Origin: Chamaecrista fasciculata
Lineage: Eukaryota; Streptophyta; Magnoliopsida; Fabales; Fabaceae
Assembly (NCBI GenBank): GCA_003254925.1
Contig: QANZ01033837.1
Coordinates: 66,945 to 130,944, forward strand
Length of the DNA: 64,000 nucleotides
Reading direction: 5' to 3'
The position numbers and the translations under genes were made by a program. The notes below the pieces were generated by a model. The model was not told where the DNA came from. It worked only from the letters and a program-made list of their open reading frames with translations, and searched no databases. Positions 1 through 10,412 of this stretch are shown here, one piece after another (the first letter of the stretch is position 1; the number at the start of each line of letters is the position of its first letter).

Positions 1-376
1 AATTCATTTTAATCCTAAAACAGCTAATTATACATTTTGAATCATGAATGAGTAGCAAGGATTAATCAATTTTTGGGGCCTTGTGTTCATCTCTGTTTTC
101 TGCATTCCAAAATTTATAGCTGTGCTATAGGGAATCTGGCTCAACTGCAGTGCATTTTATATACACAGACCATAGTTTTTTTAATCAAAATCTCATTTTG
201 GTCCCTAGATTAAGATAAATTTTGTTTTGGTCCCTAAACTATTTTTTTCATTCCGTTTTAATCCTTAAACTTTTCCACTTTATTCCACCACTAGTCTAAA
301 ACGTGATTTCTTCTAGTTTCAGCCATTATCTCTGACCTGTTAAGATGAACGATTTCTCTCTCATACATAGTTTTTT
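1..376. repeat. Degenerate 'tttggtccct' repeat segment
   Basis: No gene is visible. From about 177 the sequence carries the motif series TTTTGGTCCCT / TTTTGGTCCCTAAAC / TTTTAATCCTTAAAC, which recurs as one arm of the inverted-repeat elements at 5163-5589 and 24515-24940. It is probably the left arm of such an element, interrupted by the foldback that starts at 377. Confidence 0.45.
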
Positions 377-793
377 GGCTAAAGTGCAAATTTGGTCTCA
401 TATCTTTTGCTCAGTTCCCAATTTGGTCCCATATCTTTTTTTGTTCCTCTTTTGGTCCCAAATCTTTGGGTTAGGTCCCAATTTGGTTCTATATTTTTTT
501 TGTTACAGATTTGGTCTCATATCTTTGGGTTAATTGCATATTTGGTCCTATATCTTTGAATCAGATTTAGAAGTGATCCCATATTTTTACAAAAGGATCA
601 ACTAATGGTTTATCTTTTTGCAAACATATGAGACTAATTCTGCAACTTGACTAAAAGATATGAGACCAAAAATAATACGGGACCAAAATTGGGACATTTT
701 GCAAAGATATAAAACCAAAATTGCAACAAAAAAAGATACAAGACCAAATTGGGAACTGAGCAAAAAATATGAGACCAAATTTGCACTTTGGCC
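377..793. mobile_element. Mutator-like foldback element (non-autonomous)
   Basis: The ends are inverted copies: GGCTAAAGTGCAAATTTGGT at the left and its near-perfect reverse complement ending CACTTTGGCC at 793, and the arms pair for most of their length. The element is flanked by TAGTTTTTT (368-376) and TAGTTGTTT (794-802), a 9-bp direct repeat with one mismatch, the size expected of Mutator-superfamily insertions. It encodes no transposase. The small open frames inside it are translations of the repeat arms. Confidence 0.6.
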
Positions 794-887
794 TAGTTGT
801 TTTTTTATCAAAACCTCATCTTGGTCCCTAAATTATAGTTTTTTTTTATTATCAAAATCCCAATTATCTTTCTTAAATAAGGATGTG

Positions 888-1363
888 AAATCTAAGATTA
901 GGAAATGTGGACACCGGACTATTTGTTTGTGAGACTCTAGAAAGCCCAAAAATAAATAAGCGTTGAGGAAGGAATCAATAATGATTGATACAAATTTTCA
1001 CTGATTTGTCTTTCTCTTCTCTATTTGCCTCTTTTTCCTCAGCTGTAGATCTAGATTCATATGAAGGGTTGCTCCTTTTGGCGGCGATCCATCCCCTCTT
1101 GTTTTCCTTATTTTTATTGTTGACTAAATGTTGCATGTGTTGAACAAGATTTTACATGACTTGCATGTACAAAATCAACATAGTTCATCTGATGGACACA
1201 CCTTATGAACTTTTTTTTCTTGGACTAGCAAACCTTATGAACTAGATGCGTCAAATCTAAGATTAGGAAATGTGGACGCCGGACTGTTTGTTTGTGACCA
1301 GAAAGCCCAAAAATAAAGAATCATTGAGGAAGGAATCAATAATGATTGATATAAATTTTCACT
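888..1363 (+). repeat. Pair of direct repeats of about 115 bp
   Basis: Positions 888-1003 and 1253-1363 are diverged direct copies. Both run from AAATCTAAGATTAGGAAATG through GCCCAAAAATAAA to AATTTTCACTG. About 250 bp separates them, with no coding capacity. They could be a short tandem duplication or terminal repeats of a decayed element. No gene is seen from 794 to 1626. Confidence 0.55.
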
Positions 1364-1626
1364 GTAATTTTTTTGAATATATTTTAACTTTTTTAAAGGG
1401 TGTATATTGCCTCTAGTTTTGATTTCTTAGCTTGTTCAAGAATAACAAGCTTGCTTTGAATTGTATGGTTAGCCTTGCAATATCTTTGGTTGTCTGACCT
1501 TAATTTGTGCCATTTTCAACTATGGGGAATGGATTATGCTTTTCCAACCAAAAAAAAAAGATCAGTTTATTAAAAGTACCCTCAATTATTGAAAACAAAA
1601 AAAAAACGTCGTAATAGTTGCAATAT

Positions 1627-3129
1627 TTGGACCATAGTTTCCATCTATGGGAAGAGGGAAGATCATCAGAAAGCCCTAAAAGAGGCTAGATCTCATTTAC
1701 AAATTAACATTATTAGTTACATAGTTTAAGACAGTTCCTAGTCTTGGGCAATTTTGCTGTATGAATTCAATTATGCACCCCGTGTATTCAAAACTTTCAA
1801 GATTGATGTCCTTGAGCTTAATTGCCTTAAGCTGGTGGCAAAAAATCACTTTCAGATACTTCATCTTCTGGCAAAATGGATGCTCTATTTTCAAGTAATT
1901 CATGTTACGACATTCAGATAGGCTCAACTGCTCTAGATTATGACAATTGGACAACAGATTCTGCATTTTCGCTGAAGAGACCAAATCTACTTTAGTGAGA
2001 TCCATTGTTGTGAGAGTGCTGAAACCAGAAAAATCAGAATTATGTTTGCCAAGCGTGCAATATGCCAAACGCAGGCGCTTCAAAGATGACTTGAAGCCTT
2101 TTTCAGTCTCCTTGGCAAGAAGATCACAAGGGAAATCATAGATCTTACCATCTCTTGGACCAATAATAAATTGATCATCTTCAAACAGACAAAGATCAAT
2201 CTCTTGGACATTCCTTTGGATAGCAAAAGTAATCCAGTGATCAAGATAATAATTGGCACATCCGTGATGGAAGAATGTGAAGTAAACCTTCATCTTTTCA
2301 ATCTTGTGGACTTCATAAAGATGTGACAAGCATAGGTTCACATTTTTTATGAAGCATACAGTTCTGTGCACTTTGATGAAGTGACTTAGTACAAGGGACT
2401 GAGGCAAGCTTCTCATATTCTGATCATTCAAGTAAGAGTAATCTTGTTGCTTCAGCATGTTCTCTGCATCCAATATGAGGCTAGCCGGAGAAGTCCAAAG
2501 GTACCTCCATTTGGCTGAGATTACGCTGGTCCTGACGGCTTCTCTGACACCAAGTGATGATATAATGGTGCTCAGAATGTCAGTGGGAAGTTTGCTGATA
2601 AGATCTTGATCATCTTCCATGGCCATTTTTTGTTTCTGTTGCTGATTATCCCCATCCTCCATTTTCTTTCTATCTGATGCTAATCTTTCATGAATATGAG
2701 GTATGAGAATTGAGAACCATGAAAATATATATATGCAGAGTGCTGATAACGAAGACTAAAGGAGTGGTACTACCTAGGAGAACATTGATCTTCATAGATA
2801 ATATTAAGAGAAATTACTCAAAGCAAGGTATTTACTAATTGGAAAAAGACAATGGGAAAATAACAATTATATACAGTTTTGCCGGCATAAAACTGTCATC
2901 ATATGAATTTTTTTTCTTCATCTGGGACAAAATAAGTTGCACTAATTGTCATCATGAATATATTTGGGCTAACAGAGTAGGCAAAGGTATGGGCTTAACA
3001 TTTAGTTCAGTGAGCTTAAATCCACTTAATTACTGGACTTATCTTTATAGGCTCAAGTCAGTCACTACTTGAGGTCCCATGAACTATTATCCTTAGTTAT
3101 GACCAAAGAAATCGTCCACATGCTTCTGC
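1627..3129. repeat. Copy 1 of a tandem segmental duplication carrying the F-box gene
   Basis: This segment matches 4065-5996 from GGACCATAGTTTCC, just beyond the 3' end of the F-box gene, through its coding region and upstream region to CTTCTGC. The two copies are in the same orientation, about 2.4 kb apart start to start. Copy 1 lacks the 427-bp MITE present in copy 2, so the MITE inserted after the duplication. Confidence 0.8.
1697..2662 (-). CDS. F-box/LRR-repeat protein
   Basis: Single-exon gene for a predicted 321-residue protein. After a short Gln-rich start, residues about 17-60 form an F-box (DLISKLPTDILSTIISSLGV ... VISAKWRYLW), which docks on SKP1 in SCF ubiquitin ligases. The rest contains irregular leucine-rich repeats (FSTLTTMDLTKVDL, NCHNLEQLSLSECRNMNYL, MKYLKVIFCHQLKAI) that would select the substrate. 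It resembles the large plant F-box/RNI-like families but is shorter than FBD-type members, and I see no FBD domain. The ATG lies in the same position as in the tandem copy. The target is unknown. The family turns over quickly by tandem duplication, which this locus illustrates. Confidence 0.85.
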   Translation of the reverse strand: MEDGDNQQQKQKMAMEDDQDLISKLPTDILSTIISSLGVREAVRTSVISAKWRYLWTSPASLILDAENMLKQQDYSYLNDQNMRSLPQSLVLSHFIKVHRTVCFIKNVNLCLSHLYEVHKIEKMKVYFTFFHHGCANYYLDHWITFAIQRNVQEIDLCLFEDDQFIIGPRDGKIYDFPCDLLAKETEKGFKSSLKRLRLAYCTLGKHNSDFSGFSTLTTMDLTKVDLVSSAKMQNLLSNCHNLEQLSLSECRNMNYLKIEHPFCQKMKYLKVIFCHQLKAIKLKDINLESFEYTGCIIEFIQQNCPRLGTVLNYVTNNVNL

Positions 3130-3382
3130 CTTTAATGTTTTCATCATCTACAAAGTACAAACAATAAAAGTATATACATTGAATCATTGATGAATCAATA
3201 TAATATGCTGCCTTTTTAAAATTTCTAATGATCGTTAGAGAGATGTTTGCCTATTTACCCCAGCCTTTATACATTTGATGATCAAAACTGCAATCACTAG
3301 TAGATAATATAATGTGCATAGATTATAATAACTGAACACCAAATAACAAAAAGCAGAGGTATTATATATATGTATAAATCAA
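3130..3382. other. Intergenic, no feature seen
   Basis: AT-rich DNA between the first F-box copy's upstream region and the minus-strand MIR395 hairpin. No open frame or repeat was recognised. Because the hairpin is transcribed leftwards from above 3482, this stretch lies downstream of it. Confidence 0.4.
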
Positions 3383-3482
3383 ATGGCACCAGGGGTTCCC
3401 CCAAACACTTCAGAGGGAAGAGCTAGTTTTGAAATGTCGACTTTCCCCATTGAAGTGTTCGAGGGAATACTAGGTGACATCT
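3383..3482 (-). ncRNA. MIR395: MIR395 precursor, copy a
   Basis: On the minus strand, 3413-3393 reads as miR395 (core TGAAGTGTTTGGGGGAAC) ending in CC instead of the more common TC. The 5' arm of the same strand, around 3446-3468, carries the complementary star segment TTCCCTCGAACACTTCAAT, giving a hairpin with a loop of about 30 nt. Flanking bases also pair (GGCACCAGGGG against the arm near CTAGTATTCC). Mature miRNA on the 3' arm is the normal MIR395 layout. miR395 is known to target ATP sulfurylases and the SULTR2;1 sulfate transporter and is induced by sulfate starvation. The transcript start is not identified. Confidence 0.9.
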
Positions 3483-4064
3483 AATGTGTCTTACGTACGA
3501 TCTATAGATAATGTTGTTCTGTGCATGATGAAGTCATGGCTAGCCAACCCCCCTATTTATAGTGATGATCTTCTGCTCTTTTTATGCACTAATTAGTGAT
3601 GATGGATATATGAACCTAGACGCAACATTGGTCTTTAGGATTTTGATTTTCCAATATAAATAAAGGTATATATACTACGTAAGATTGAGAGAATATATGG
3701 TCAGCGATCGAAGGCCGATTTCGAGTGGTCTCGTGCTATTTTTATGGTATATGCTCTTGTTCACTTTCTTCAATGTCTTACCAACTAGCTTTAACATTAC
3801 ACAAAACTAAGACAAGTGCGTTGATCTGTTGGGGATTACTTTACAATATCATTAAAATCTCATTATCTCTGACATCAATACTGTAGTGGAGCTACAGGGC
3901 AATGAGAATGTTTGTTTGTCATTATAAGTCTTCATTTCATTACTTACCCAATTATTAACTTTCAGTACCTTTACTTAAATACCTATAATTATGCTCTAAT
4001 ATAAATATAAAAGAGGCATGTTTGTTTGTTTGTTTGGATGTTTGTCTTAAGGATGTTTGTTTGT
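3483..4064. other. Upstream region of MIR395a
   Basis: This is the probable promoter side of the minus-strand MIR395 hairpin. It is AT-rich, with a run of GTTT repeats near 4020-4065 at the start of duplication copy 2. No open frame is supported. Confidence 0.4.
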
Positions 4065-4128
4065 TTGGACCATAGTTTCCATGTCCATGTCAAGAGGCAA
4101 GATCATCAGAAAGCCTTAAAAGAGGCAT

Positions 4129-5094
4129 TTACAAATTAACATTAGTTACATAGTTTAAGGCAGTCCCTAGTCTTGGACAATTTTGTTGTATGAATTCAAT
4201 TATGCGCCCCGTGTATTCCAAACTTTCAAGATTGATGATGTCCTTGAGCTGAATTTCCTTAAGTTGGTGGCAAAAATTCACTTTCAGATTCTTCAGCTTC
4301 TAGCAAAATGGATGCTCTATTTTCAAGTAACTAATGTTACGACATTCCGATAGACACAACTGCTCTAGATTATGACAATTGGACAACAGATTCTGCATTT
4401 TCCCTGAAGAGACCAAATCTACTTTAGTGAGATCCAATGTTGTGAGAGTGCTGAAACCAGAAAAATTATTATTATGTTTGCCTAGCGTGCAATATGCTAA
4501 ACACAGGCACTTCAAAGATGACTTGAAGCCTTTTTCAGTCTCCTTGGCAAGAAGATCACAAGGGAAATCATAGATCTTACCATCTCTTGGACCAATGATT
4601 AATTGATCATCTTCAAACAGACAAAGATCAATCTCTTGGACACTTCTTTCGATAGCGAAAGTAATCCAATGATCAAGATGATTGGCATAACCGTGATGGC
4701 AGAATGTGAAGTAAACCTTCATCTTTTCAATCTTGTGGTCTTCATACAGATTGGACAAGTATTGGTTCACATTTTTTATGAAACATACAGTTCTGTTCAC
4801 TCTGATGAAGTGCCGTTGTACAAGTAACATTCTGACTAGGGACTGAGGCAGGCTTCTCATATTCTGATCATTCAAGTAAGAGTAATCTTGTTGCTTCAGC
4901 ATGTTCTCTGCATCCAATTTGAGGCTAGCTGGAACTGTCCAAAGGTACCTCCATTTGGCCGAGATTATACGGGTCCTGATGGCTTCTCTGACACCAAGTG
5001 ATGATATAATGGTGCTCAGAATGTCAGCAGGAAGTTTGCTGATAAGATCTTGATCATCTTCCATGGCCCTTTTTTGTTTCTGCCCATCCTCCAT
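4129..5094 (-). pseudogene. F-box/LRR duplicate with premature stop
   Basis: This is the paralogue of the 1697-2662 gene. The frame runs 264 residues from the ATG at 5094 and stops at TAG (4300-4302) where the sister gene has CAG, just after the shared IEHPFC motif. Beyond the stop the same frame stays open to the equivalent TAA at 4129-4131, with one in-frame 3-nt insertion, so a single base change explains the truncation. The F-box (about residues 13-56) and most repeats remain, so a shortened protein is still possible. Small in-frame differences include about four extra residues after SLPQSLV. A MITE sits about 70 bp upstream of the ATG. A pseudogene is most likely; a truncated functional F-box protein is the alternative. 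Confidence 0.8.
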
Positions 5095-5162
5095 TTTCTT
5101 TTTGCTATTCTTTCATGAATATGAAGTATGTGAACCATGAAGACTTATATAGTCATATATAT

Positions 5163-5589
5163 GTCAATATCTCATTTTAGTCATCGAGTTATAGGGTGAA
5201 TTTGGTTTTGGTCTTTAAATACTTCTTTTTTGTTTAGTTTCAGTCCTCAAACTTTCCCACTTGTTTCACATTACTCCAAAATGTGATTCTGTTTATTAAG
5301 TTAGTTGACGGAAAGAAAAAGAAAAATCAACCACAAATTTGTTTCAGTTTGTGATTAAGAAAGAAGTTTTTTTTTCTCTCTGCCAACTCACTTATTAGAA
5401 CACACATGATGGAGAAATCGTTTATCTCAACTGCTCAAGTCAAAGATAATGGCAAAAGCTAGACAGAATCATGTTTTGTACTAACAATGGAACAAATGTA
5501 AAAATTTGAGAACCAAAATGGAACAAAAAAATTTTGAGGATCAAAACATAATTCATCTCATAATTTGAGGACCGAAATGAAGTATTGAC
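5163..5589. mobile_element. MITE in the upstream region of the second F-box copy
   Basis: An inverted-repeat element of about 427 bp. The left end is GTCAATATCTCATTTTAGTC and the right end is the reverse complement of GTCAATACTTCATTTCGGTC. Inner arms carry the TTTGGTTTTGGTC / GACCGAAATGAAG motif series. It encodes no protein. The surrounding TATATA sequence prevents a clear target-duplication call. It is absent from duplication copy 1. Confidence 0.7.
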
Positions 5590-5996
5590 CTGTATATATA
5601 TATATACATATATGCAGAATGCTGATAACGAAGACTAAAGGAGTGGTACTACCTAGGAGAACAGTGATCTTCATAGATAATGTCAAGAACAATCACTTAA
5701 AGCAAGGTATTTAGTATTTACTGATTGGAAAAGACAATGGGAAAATAACAACCATATACAGTTTTGCCGGCTTGGAAGTGACATCAGATGCATTTTTTTC
5801 TTCTGGGACAAAATAAGTTGCCCTAATTAAGTGTCATCATGAATATATTTGGGTTAACAGAGAAGGCAAAGAGCCAAAGATATGGGCTTAACATTTAGTT
5901 CAGTGAGCTTAAATCCATTTATTATCTTATAGGCTCAAGTCACGCTACTTGAGGTCCGATGAAGTTATGATCAAAGAAATCATAAGGAGCTTCTGC

Positions 5997-7250
5997 AGCA
6001 TATATAGCGAGTCATAGATTTTGTATTGTTTTTCATTCTTGGATTATTCATCAGTTAATGTTTGATTGATATGTGCCATGTTTTGTTACTTTGAAGAAGA
6101 ATTGATCCCCCTTCTTCTCTCAATATGATTTTCAATCTGTCTTTTACTCATCTACCTTAGTGAAAGATTATGAGCTTTGTTTTCTATTAGTTTATTGAAG
6201 ATCACTTTGATGAACTCATCTAGACTACAATACCAAGAAATTCTGCATAAGTAATGTGTAACACTATGTTATATTCAAAGAGTGTGCTTAAAGTGTACGT
6301 GTGTTAATCAATGATAGCAAAATTTGGACAACATTCGAAGAGCTAGCTAACTTGTAATGAGTTTGATACTTTTATGAATTAATTTGTGCATTGTAAAAAC
6401 AGAAAAAACAAAATTAAAGAAATTAAAGTTAAATGAGTCTACAAATTCAGATTAGTTTATTAGTTTAGTGTAAATTAGATTATTTTTAATAACAATTATG
6501 AAAAAAATGAAGTAATTCCATGAGAGAAAAGATAATTTTTTTTAAAAAGGTAAACCTGAAGTTAGAGAAATTATGAGCAGAATAGAATGCTGATCAGTTG
6601 AGTAACAGAAATATTTTGTGGTTTGCTTTTTGTATCAGTGTGTAACTTTTGTTCCAAGCCTTTTAGGAATCGATGCCAAGGTAGGACCATGAAGCTAGAT
6701 TTTGGCATATGCAAATGCTAGCACCAAAGGCAAAAGGGTTTCTGTTGCTATAGAAGAAAATTTAGCATGCCAAGTTGACAGACATTGCTGATGTTGTATT
6801 CTACTCTCTGTCCCCACTCTTATATTCTCCTTTTGTTGACCAACCTCTTTGTAATTGTACCCCTCAAAGCTCTTTACAGAAAACAGCAACGATATTAAGA
6901 ATTTATCTCTTCTTTTCTTATTCTAGTGGGACAATGGCTAGAGAATCTGCAAGAGAGCAATACGGACAACGATTATTGTAAAGCTCATCCGACCATCAAG
7001 TCAGTCCAGAAAGAGAAAAAAATCAAGTATATAAAACCTATATCTGGGGTTTAGCATAGGATTAATCATCCTCTAAGTAAGACTAATTAAAAGGTATATA
7101 TTACTAATTCATGTATTGAATAACAAGCTATGAAACTGTCCAAGTATTAATTAATGAGAGTTGAAGAAGTACATGGCCATCCAAGATATATTCAGAGAAT
7201 TTGAATCAAATTGAAACTAAAACTGCAGAATTAGCATCAAGCTAGTCTCT
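5997..7250. other. Intergenic, no gene supported
   Basis: AT-rich sequence with short unrelated open frames around 6695-6981 on both strands. None shows a domain, a splice context or protein-like composition. No structured repeat is evident. Confidence 0.4.
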
Positions 7251-7613
7251 GGAGTAAATACTGTTGAAAAGGGAGAAAATTTACATTTTAGCCCTTAAAT
7301 TAGTCTCAAAACTACAATTTAATCTCTGGATATTAGAAATATACTTTTTAGTCCCTCATTTCCTTAGGGCTTCTGAATTAGCTGAGGAAAACACCCAGCA
7401 ATTCCTCTACATCAAGAGCGGGCCGGACAAAGAACTTCTCGCAAAAAGACCACTTCGTAAACATAAACTATTTAGTCTCCACAAATAATGTTTCAAGGAC
7501 TAAATAGTTGATGTTTATAAAAAAAATCAAGGATCAAAAAATATATTTCTAATAGTCAAGGACTAAATCCTAGCTCTCATCCAAATTTCGGGACGAAAAA
7601 ATATATTTACTCC
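7251..7613. mobile_element. Inverted-repeat (foldback) element
   Basis: Bounded by the perfect 10-bp inverted repeat GGAGTAAATA (7251-7260) and TATTTACTCC (7604-7613). The arms carry complementary motifs (ATTTTAGCCC/TAGTCCCT on the left, AAGGACTAAAT on the right). The 74-residue frame at 7264-7488 falls inside and is not a gene. No clear target duplication is seen. Confidence 0.5.
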
Positions 7614-7941
7614 TTGGAAAAGATAGGGGGTGAGTGAGGTATGACAAGGACAAGAGAGTCTGATATTCTTGAGGCTTCATCTGACCCAAGAAACAGACCA
7701 GGTTCAACCATACGAACCATTGTTGTCAACTTTAATTGTTAGCTTCAGCCTTCAGCCTTCATCTCAGGTGGTCCTCTACAGTACACTACACTACTACACC
7801 ACAAAAAGAACCATATTATGAATGCATGAAAGTATGAAATGACATATCACTATTTATATACCTATAAATAGAAGTTTTCTGGGTCTCTGAAGCACAAAAG
7901 AAAAAAGAACAAAACAAGCAAATTAAACATTGAATGAAATG

Positions 7942-8056
7942 TGAGTTGTGTCCCCTTGAGTTCCTCTGACCACTTCATTGGGTTCACAAGTCTGATCATC
8001 AGTCACCATCTCCACTGAAGTGTTTGGGGGAACTCTGGGTGCCACTTCACGTAAGG
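7942..8056 (+). ncRNA. MIR395: MIR395 precursor, copy b
   Basis: Positions 8015-8035 match canonical miR395 (core TGAAGTGTTTGGGGGAAC, ending TC). Upstream, GAGTTCCTCTGACCACTTCA (959-978 of the 7 kb block) forms the star strand, and the outer bases GTGTCCCC and GGGTGCCAC continue the stem. The loop spans roughly 7985-8012. The miRNA sits on the 3' arm, as in all MIR395 genes. Together with the minus-strand hairpin 4.6 kb away this makes an opposite-strand MIR395 pair. Expected targets are ATP sulfurylase and SULTR2;1 mRNAs; no target gene lies in this window. Confidence 0.93.
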
Positions 8057-8149
8057 AAGCCATTAATTTAACACTTCCTCTTCACTACATTATCTGCTTC
8101 ACTACTTCTATTTTCTTAATTCTTCGTTTTGGTTTCCATCTTCAATAAT

Positions 8150-8265
8150 GATAGGGTTGAGCATTGGTTGGGTTTGGGTGGGTTGAGCGAGTGAAGGTAA
8201 TAAGGAGCGGATTGTAAATTTTTCAACCCCAACCTGACCGTCAATCCACATAATCCGATGATAAT
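8150..8265. repeat. Fragment of GGGTTGAGC-type hAT-like element
   Basis: The segment GATAGGGTTGAGCATTGGTT through GGGTGGGTTGAG and the complementary CAACCCCAACCTGACC resembles the ends of the larger element at 62428-63069. It looks like a short relic. The rest of 8057-8620 holds no recognisable feature. Confidence 0.4.
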
Positions 8266-8619
8266 CTTAAGTGTAGGTGTAGCCTTAATTCAATGTATTC
8301 TAATATTAAGAATGCATGTTTTTTGAAAAAGCTCCTTCAATGTATTCTAGTAATGACAACATATTTTAATTTGGCTCTTGTGTGTGAAATTTAGATCATG
8401 CATGCAGCTTAGAAAGCTTCTATATTTATTAGTACTGGATTTTATTATATATATATATATTCTGTGTGTATTGTTGAGAGAATTAATTATGCAGGAAATT
8501 AATCAAGGGAATTAAAAAGTTAAAACAATTCTTCAAAGGAAAAATATTAGCTGGTAGACTCCTATATCAAAATAGAATTGAAGAAGCACCGAATAAGTTA
8601 GATTTCTTCATTTTAAGAG

Positions 8620-9080
8620 ATTTCCATAAATAGAGACTTGATGATACTTCGACCCTGCTAACCTTGATGTCCTTAAGCTACCTGCACAAGGAACTCCAAT
8701 AGGGGGTTTAGTCCCTAGTAGAACCTTCGAAGTCTAAGTAAGTATTTTAGCAGAGTAACGTTATCAGATCATTAGTTAGTTTATTACCTGGTGAGCCCTC
8801 TATTTATAGGATTGGACGACGTAGCTATCCTAGGTTTGTTACCTAGGCCATCATTGCTTTGTGGGTTTGTTATGCAGGATGGGACCTTTGGTGCTTCGTG
8901 CGTTTCCACTACCTGTGGTCCCAATGGTCTCTTATGCTGACGTGTTCAAGCCTCTGAATTTCCGACCGTTAGTCCCCTGCCAAGTCCTTGGCTCGTGCGA
9001 TGGCTCTTGAGCCCTTTGTGCTTATTGGGCTGTGTTCCACTAATTAGGTACATCGGGCCATGCTCTATCAAGACTAATGA
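8620..9080 (-). mobile_element. Relic LTR, probably Ty3/gypsy type
   Basis: On the minus strand this reads as a plant LTR. A GC-richer U3-like part is followed by TATAAATAGAGGGCTCACC (TATA box near 8815), then a leader ending in GGAGTTCCTTGTGCAGGT, a pattern I associate with Tat/Ogre-class gypsy LTRs. No internal protease, reverse transcriptase or integrase region is present nearby, so it is a solo or truncated LTR. Borders are approximate. Confidence 0.45.
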
Positions 9081-9528
9081 GTAATTTGCTTCGAGATTAG
9101 TGAAGTTGTCTCCATGCTGCAGAGAAGAACAGTAGAACACTATCAACCCAAGAGTTAAACTGAAATATTCTTTCCTGTGCTTCATTATTTTGTGTGACAT
9201 GTTTTTTTTTTTTTCTGGTGTAGACTATAAAGCCTCGTAGGCTTGTAGCGACTGATGAGTGTTGCATCAAAACTTCTAGATTAGGTAGTAAATTCGAGTG
9301 ATAAGCCATAAGTGTAGGGTTAGCTAGTGTTTGTAGATTAACATAGGTATAGAACTTCTTGTTGCTGGCCCTAGTGGTGGTTGGTACGTTGTAATTGTGA
9401 ATCTGTGGTTACCTACTTAATAACATTCTCCTAGAGAAAAGGACGTCGTGGGTCTAAATATTTTTTTGAATATGAATCTATAAATTTGTAGAATTCTATT
9501 TCTTGTTATCTATCTACTTTAGCTAGCC

Positions 9529-9530
<2 letters not shown>
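9081..9530. other. Intergenic, possible retroelement-derived sequence
   Basis: No gene is supported. The minus-strand frames at 8946-9309 overlap the LTR relic and show no domain. Composition is similar to the adjacent relic, so this may be more of the same element. Confidence 0.3.
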
Positions 9531-9576
<46 letters not shown>

Positions 9577-9652
9577 NACAATGCAAAAATTTTTCTTTCA
9601 GGGTACCAAAGGGGAACCGCCCCTAACCACAGGGTACCAAATTGCAATTTAC
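9531..9652. repeat. (ATT)n microsatellite, single N, and foldback arm fragment
   Basis: About 15 ATT units run from 9531 to 9576 and end at a single undetermined base (9577). From 9600, AGGGTACCAAAGGGG to GCAATTTACCC is one arm of the GGGTAAATT foldback family (complete copies at 18340 and 61629). The other arm is missing, possibly lost at the assembly join. Confidence 0.6.
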
Positions 9653-10412
9653 CCATTAATTTTTTGTTATTGATTTAGATTTTAGAGAGTAATAACTGCG
9701 ATGGCTTAACAGAATTTAAATATTATATTATATATTTCTAAAAATTCATAGATTAAGACATTTTATGTTAGATGTCATACCTCTAAGAAATTACTACAAT
9801 GCAACTTTTACAAGGCTCACGTCACAAAACTGTGCTTTCAATAGAATATTCAAATCCCATACTTGGTAATTACATCATAACCGTTCATTAAGACGAAACT
9901 TCGTCAACTGTCAATTTAATCCCAACATAAGTTGACCTCTGAAGACCTCCAAAAGGTAGAAAATTTCAATATTTAGATGCATAATACACTTTAAAATTCT
10001 GAACATAATACTTTATTGATTAAAAAGAATAGAGACATTTTTTTCTTCATAATATATTCAACGGTAAATAATCCAAGCTACTCAAAAGGTCTGGCTATCC
10101 ATGATGGAACATAAGTGCTTTTATCAAAATTAAGAACTATTGATATATGAACAATTATAAGAGTGATGATACATGGCAAAGCCACCAAACACCAGTCCAT
10201 AAGATGATGTTCATAAATATACATAGCCAAACGCTGCCAAAATGTGAATGAAATTCGGTATCTGAGACTTCTATACCATGACAACTCCTGTATGTATGAC
10301 AAACAAAAAATTATGAGCAAAGAAAAATGTAAAGTTTGTCATCTAGTTTCATTCTTTGGTTTTTCTTTACCTCTTTTGAAGTATCCTTGCACTGGAAATT
10401 TATGTAAAATCA
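9653..10412. other. Downstream region of the IQD gene
   Basis: AT-rich sequence without supported coding potential; it includes the likely 3' UTR of the minus-strand IQD gene (below 10413). An 80-residue minus-strand frame (10078-10320) has hydrophobic stretches but no splice or domain support. Confidence 0.4.

Larger units (their letters stand above)
4065..5996. repeat. Copy 2 of the F-box tandem duplication
   Basis: Second copy of the 1627-3129 segment, including upstream sequence (GCTGATAACGAAGACTAAAG at about 5620). It is about 430 bp longer than copy 1, almost exactly the size of the MITE at 5163-5589. Coding identity between the copies is high by eye, suggesting a fairly recent duplication. 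Confidence 0.8.

Noticed and set aside
345..932. Two open frames of 62 and 90 residues on the plus strand and one on the minus strand
   Set aside because: They are translations of the inverted arms of the 377-793 foldback; composition mirrors the repeat, not a protein.
1947..2141. Plus-strand 64-residue frame, with an equivalent at 4379-4573
   Set aside because: Antisense shadow of the F-box coding region; conserved only because the gene is duplicated.
6695..6981. Overlapping open frames on both strands
   Set aside because: No domain, splice context or codon bias; probably chance.
8946..9309. Minus-strand frames of 70-84 residues
   Set aside because: They lie in and beside an LTR relic and resemble no known protein.
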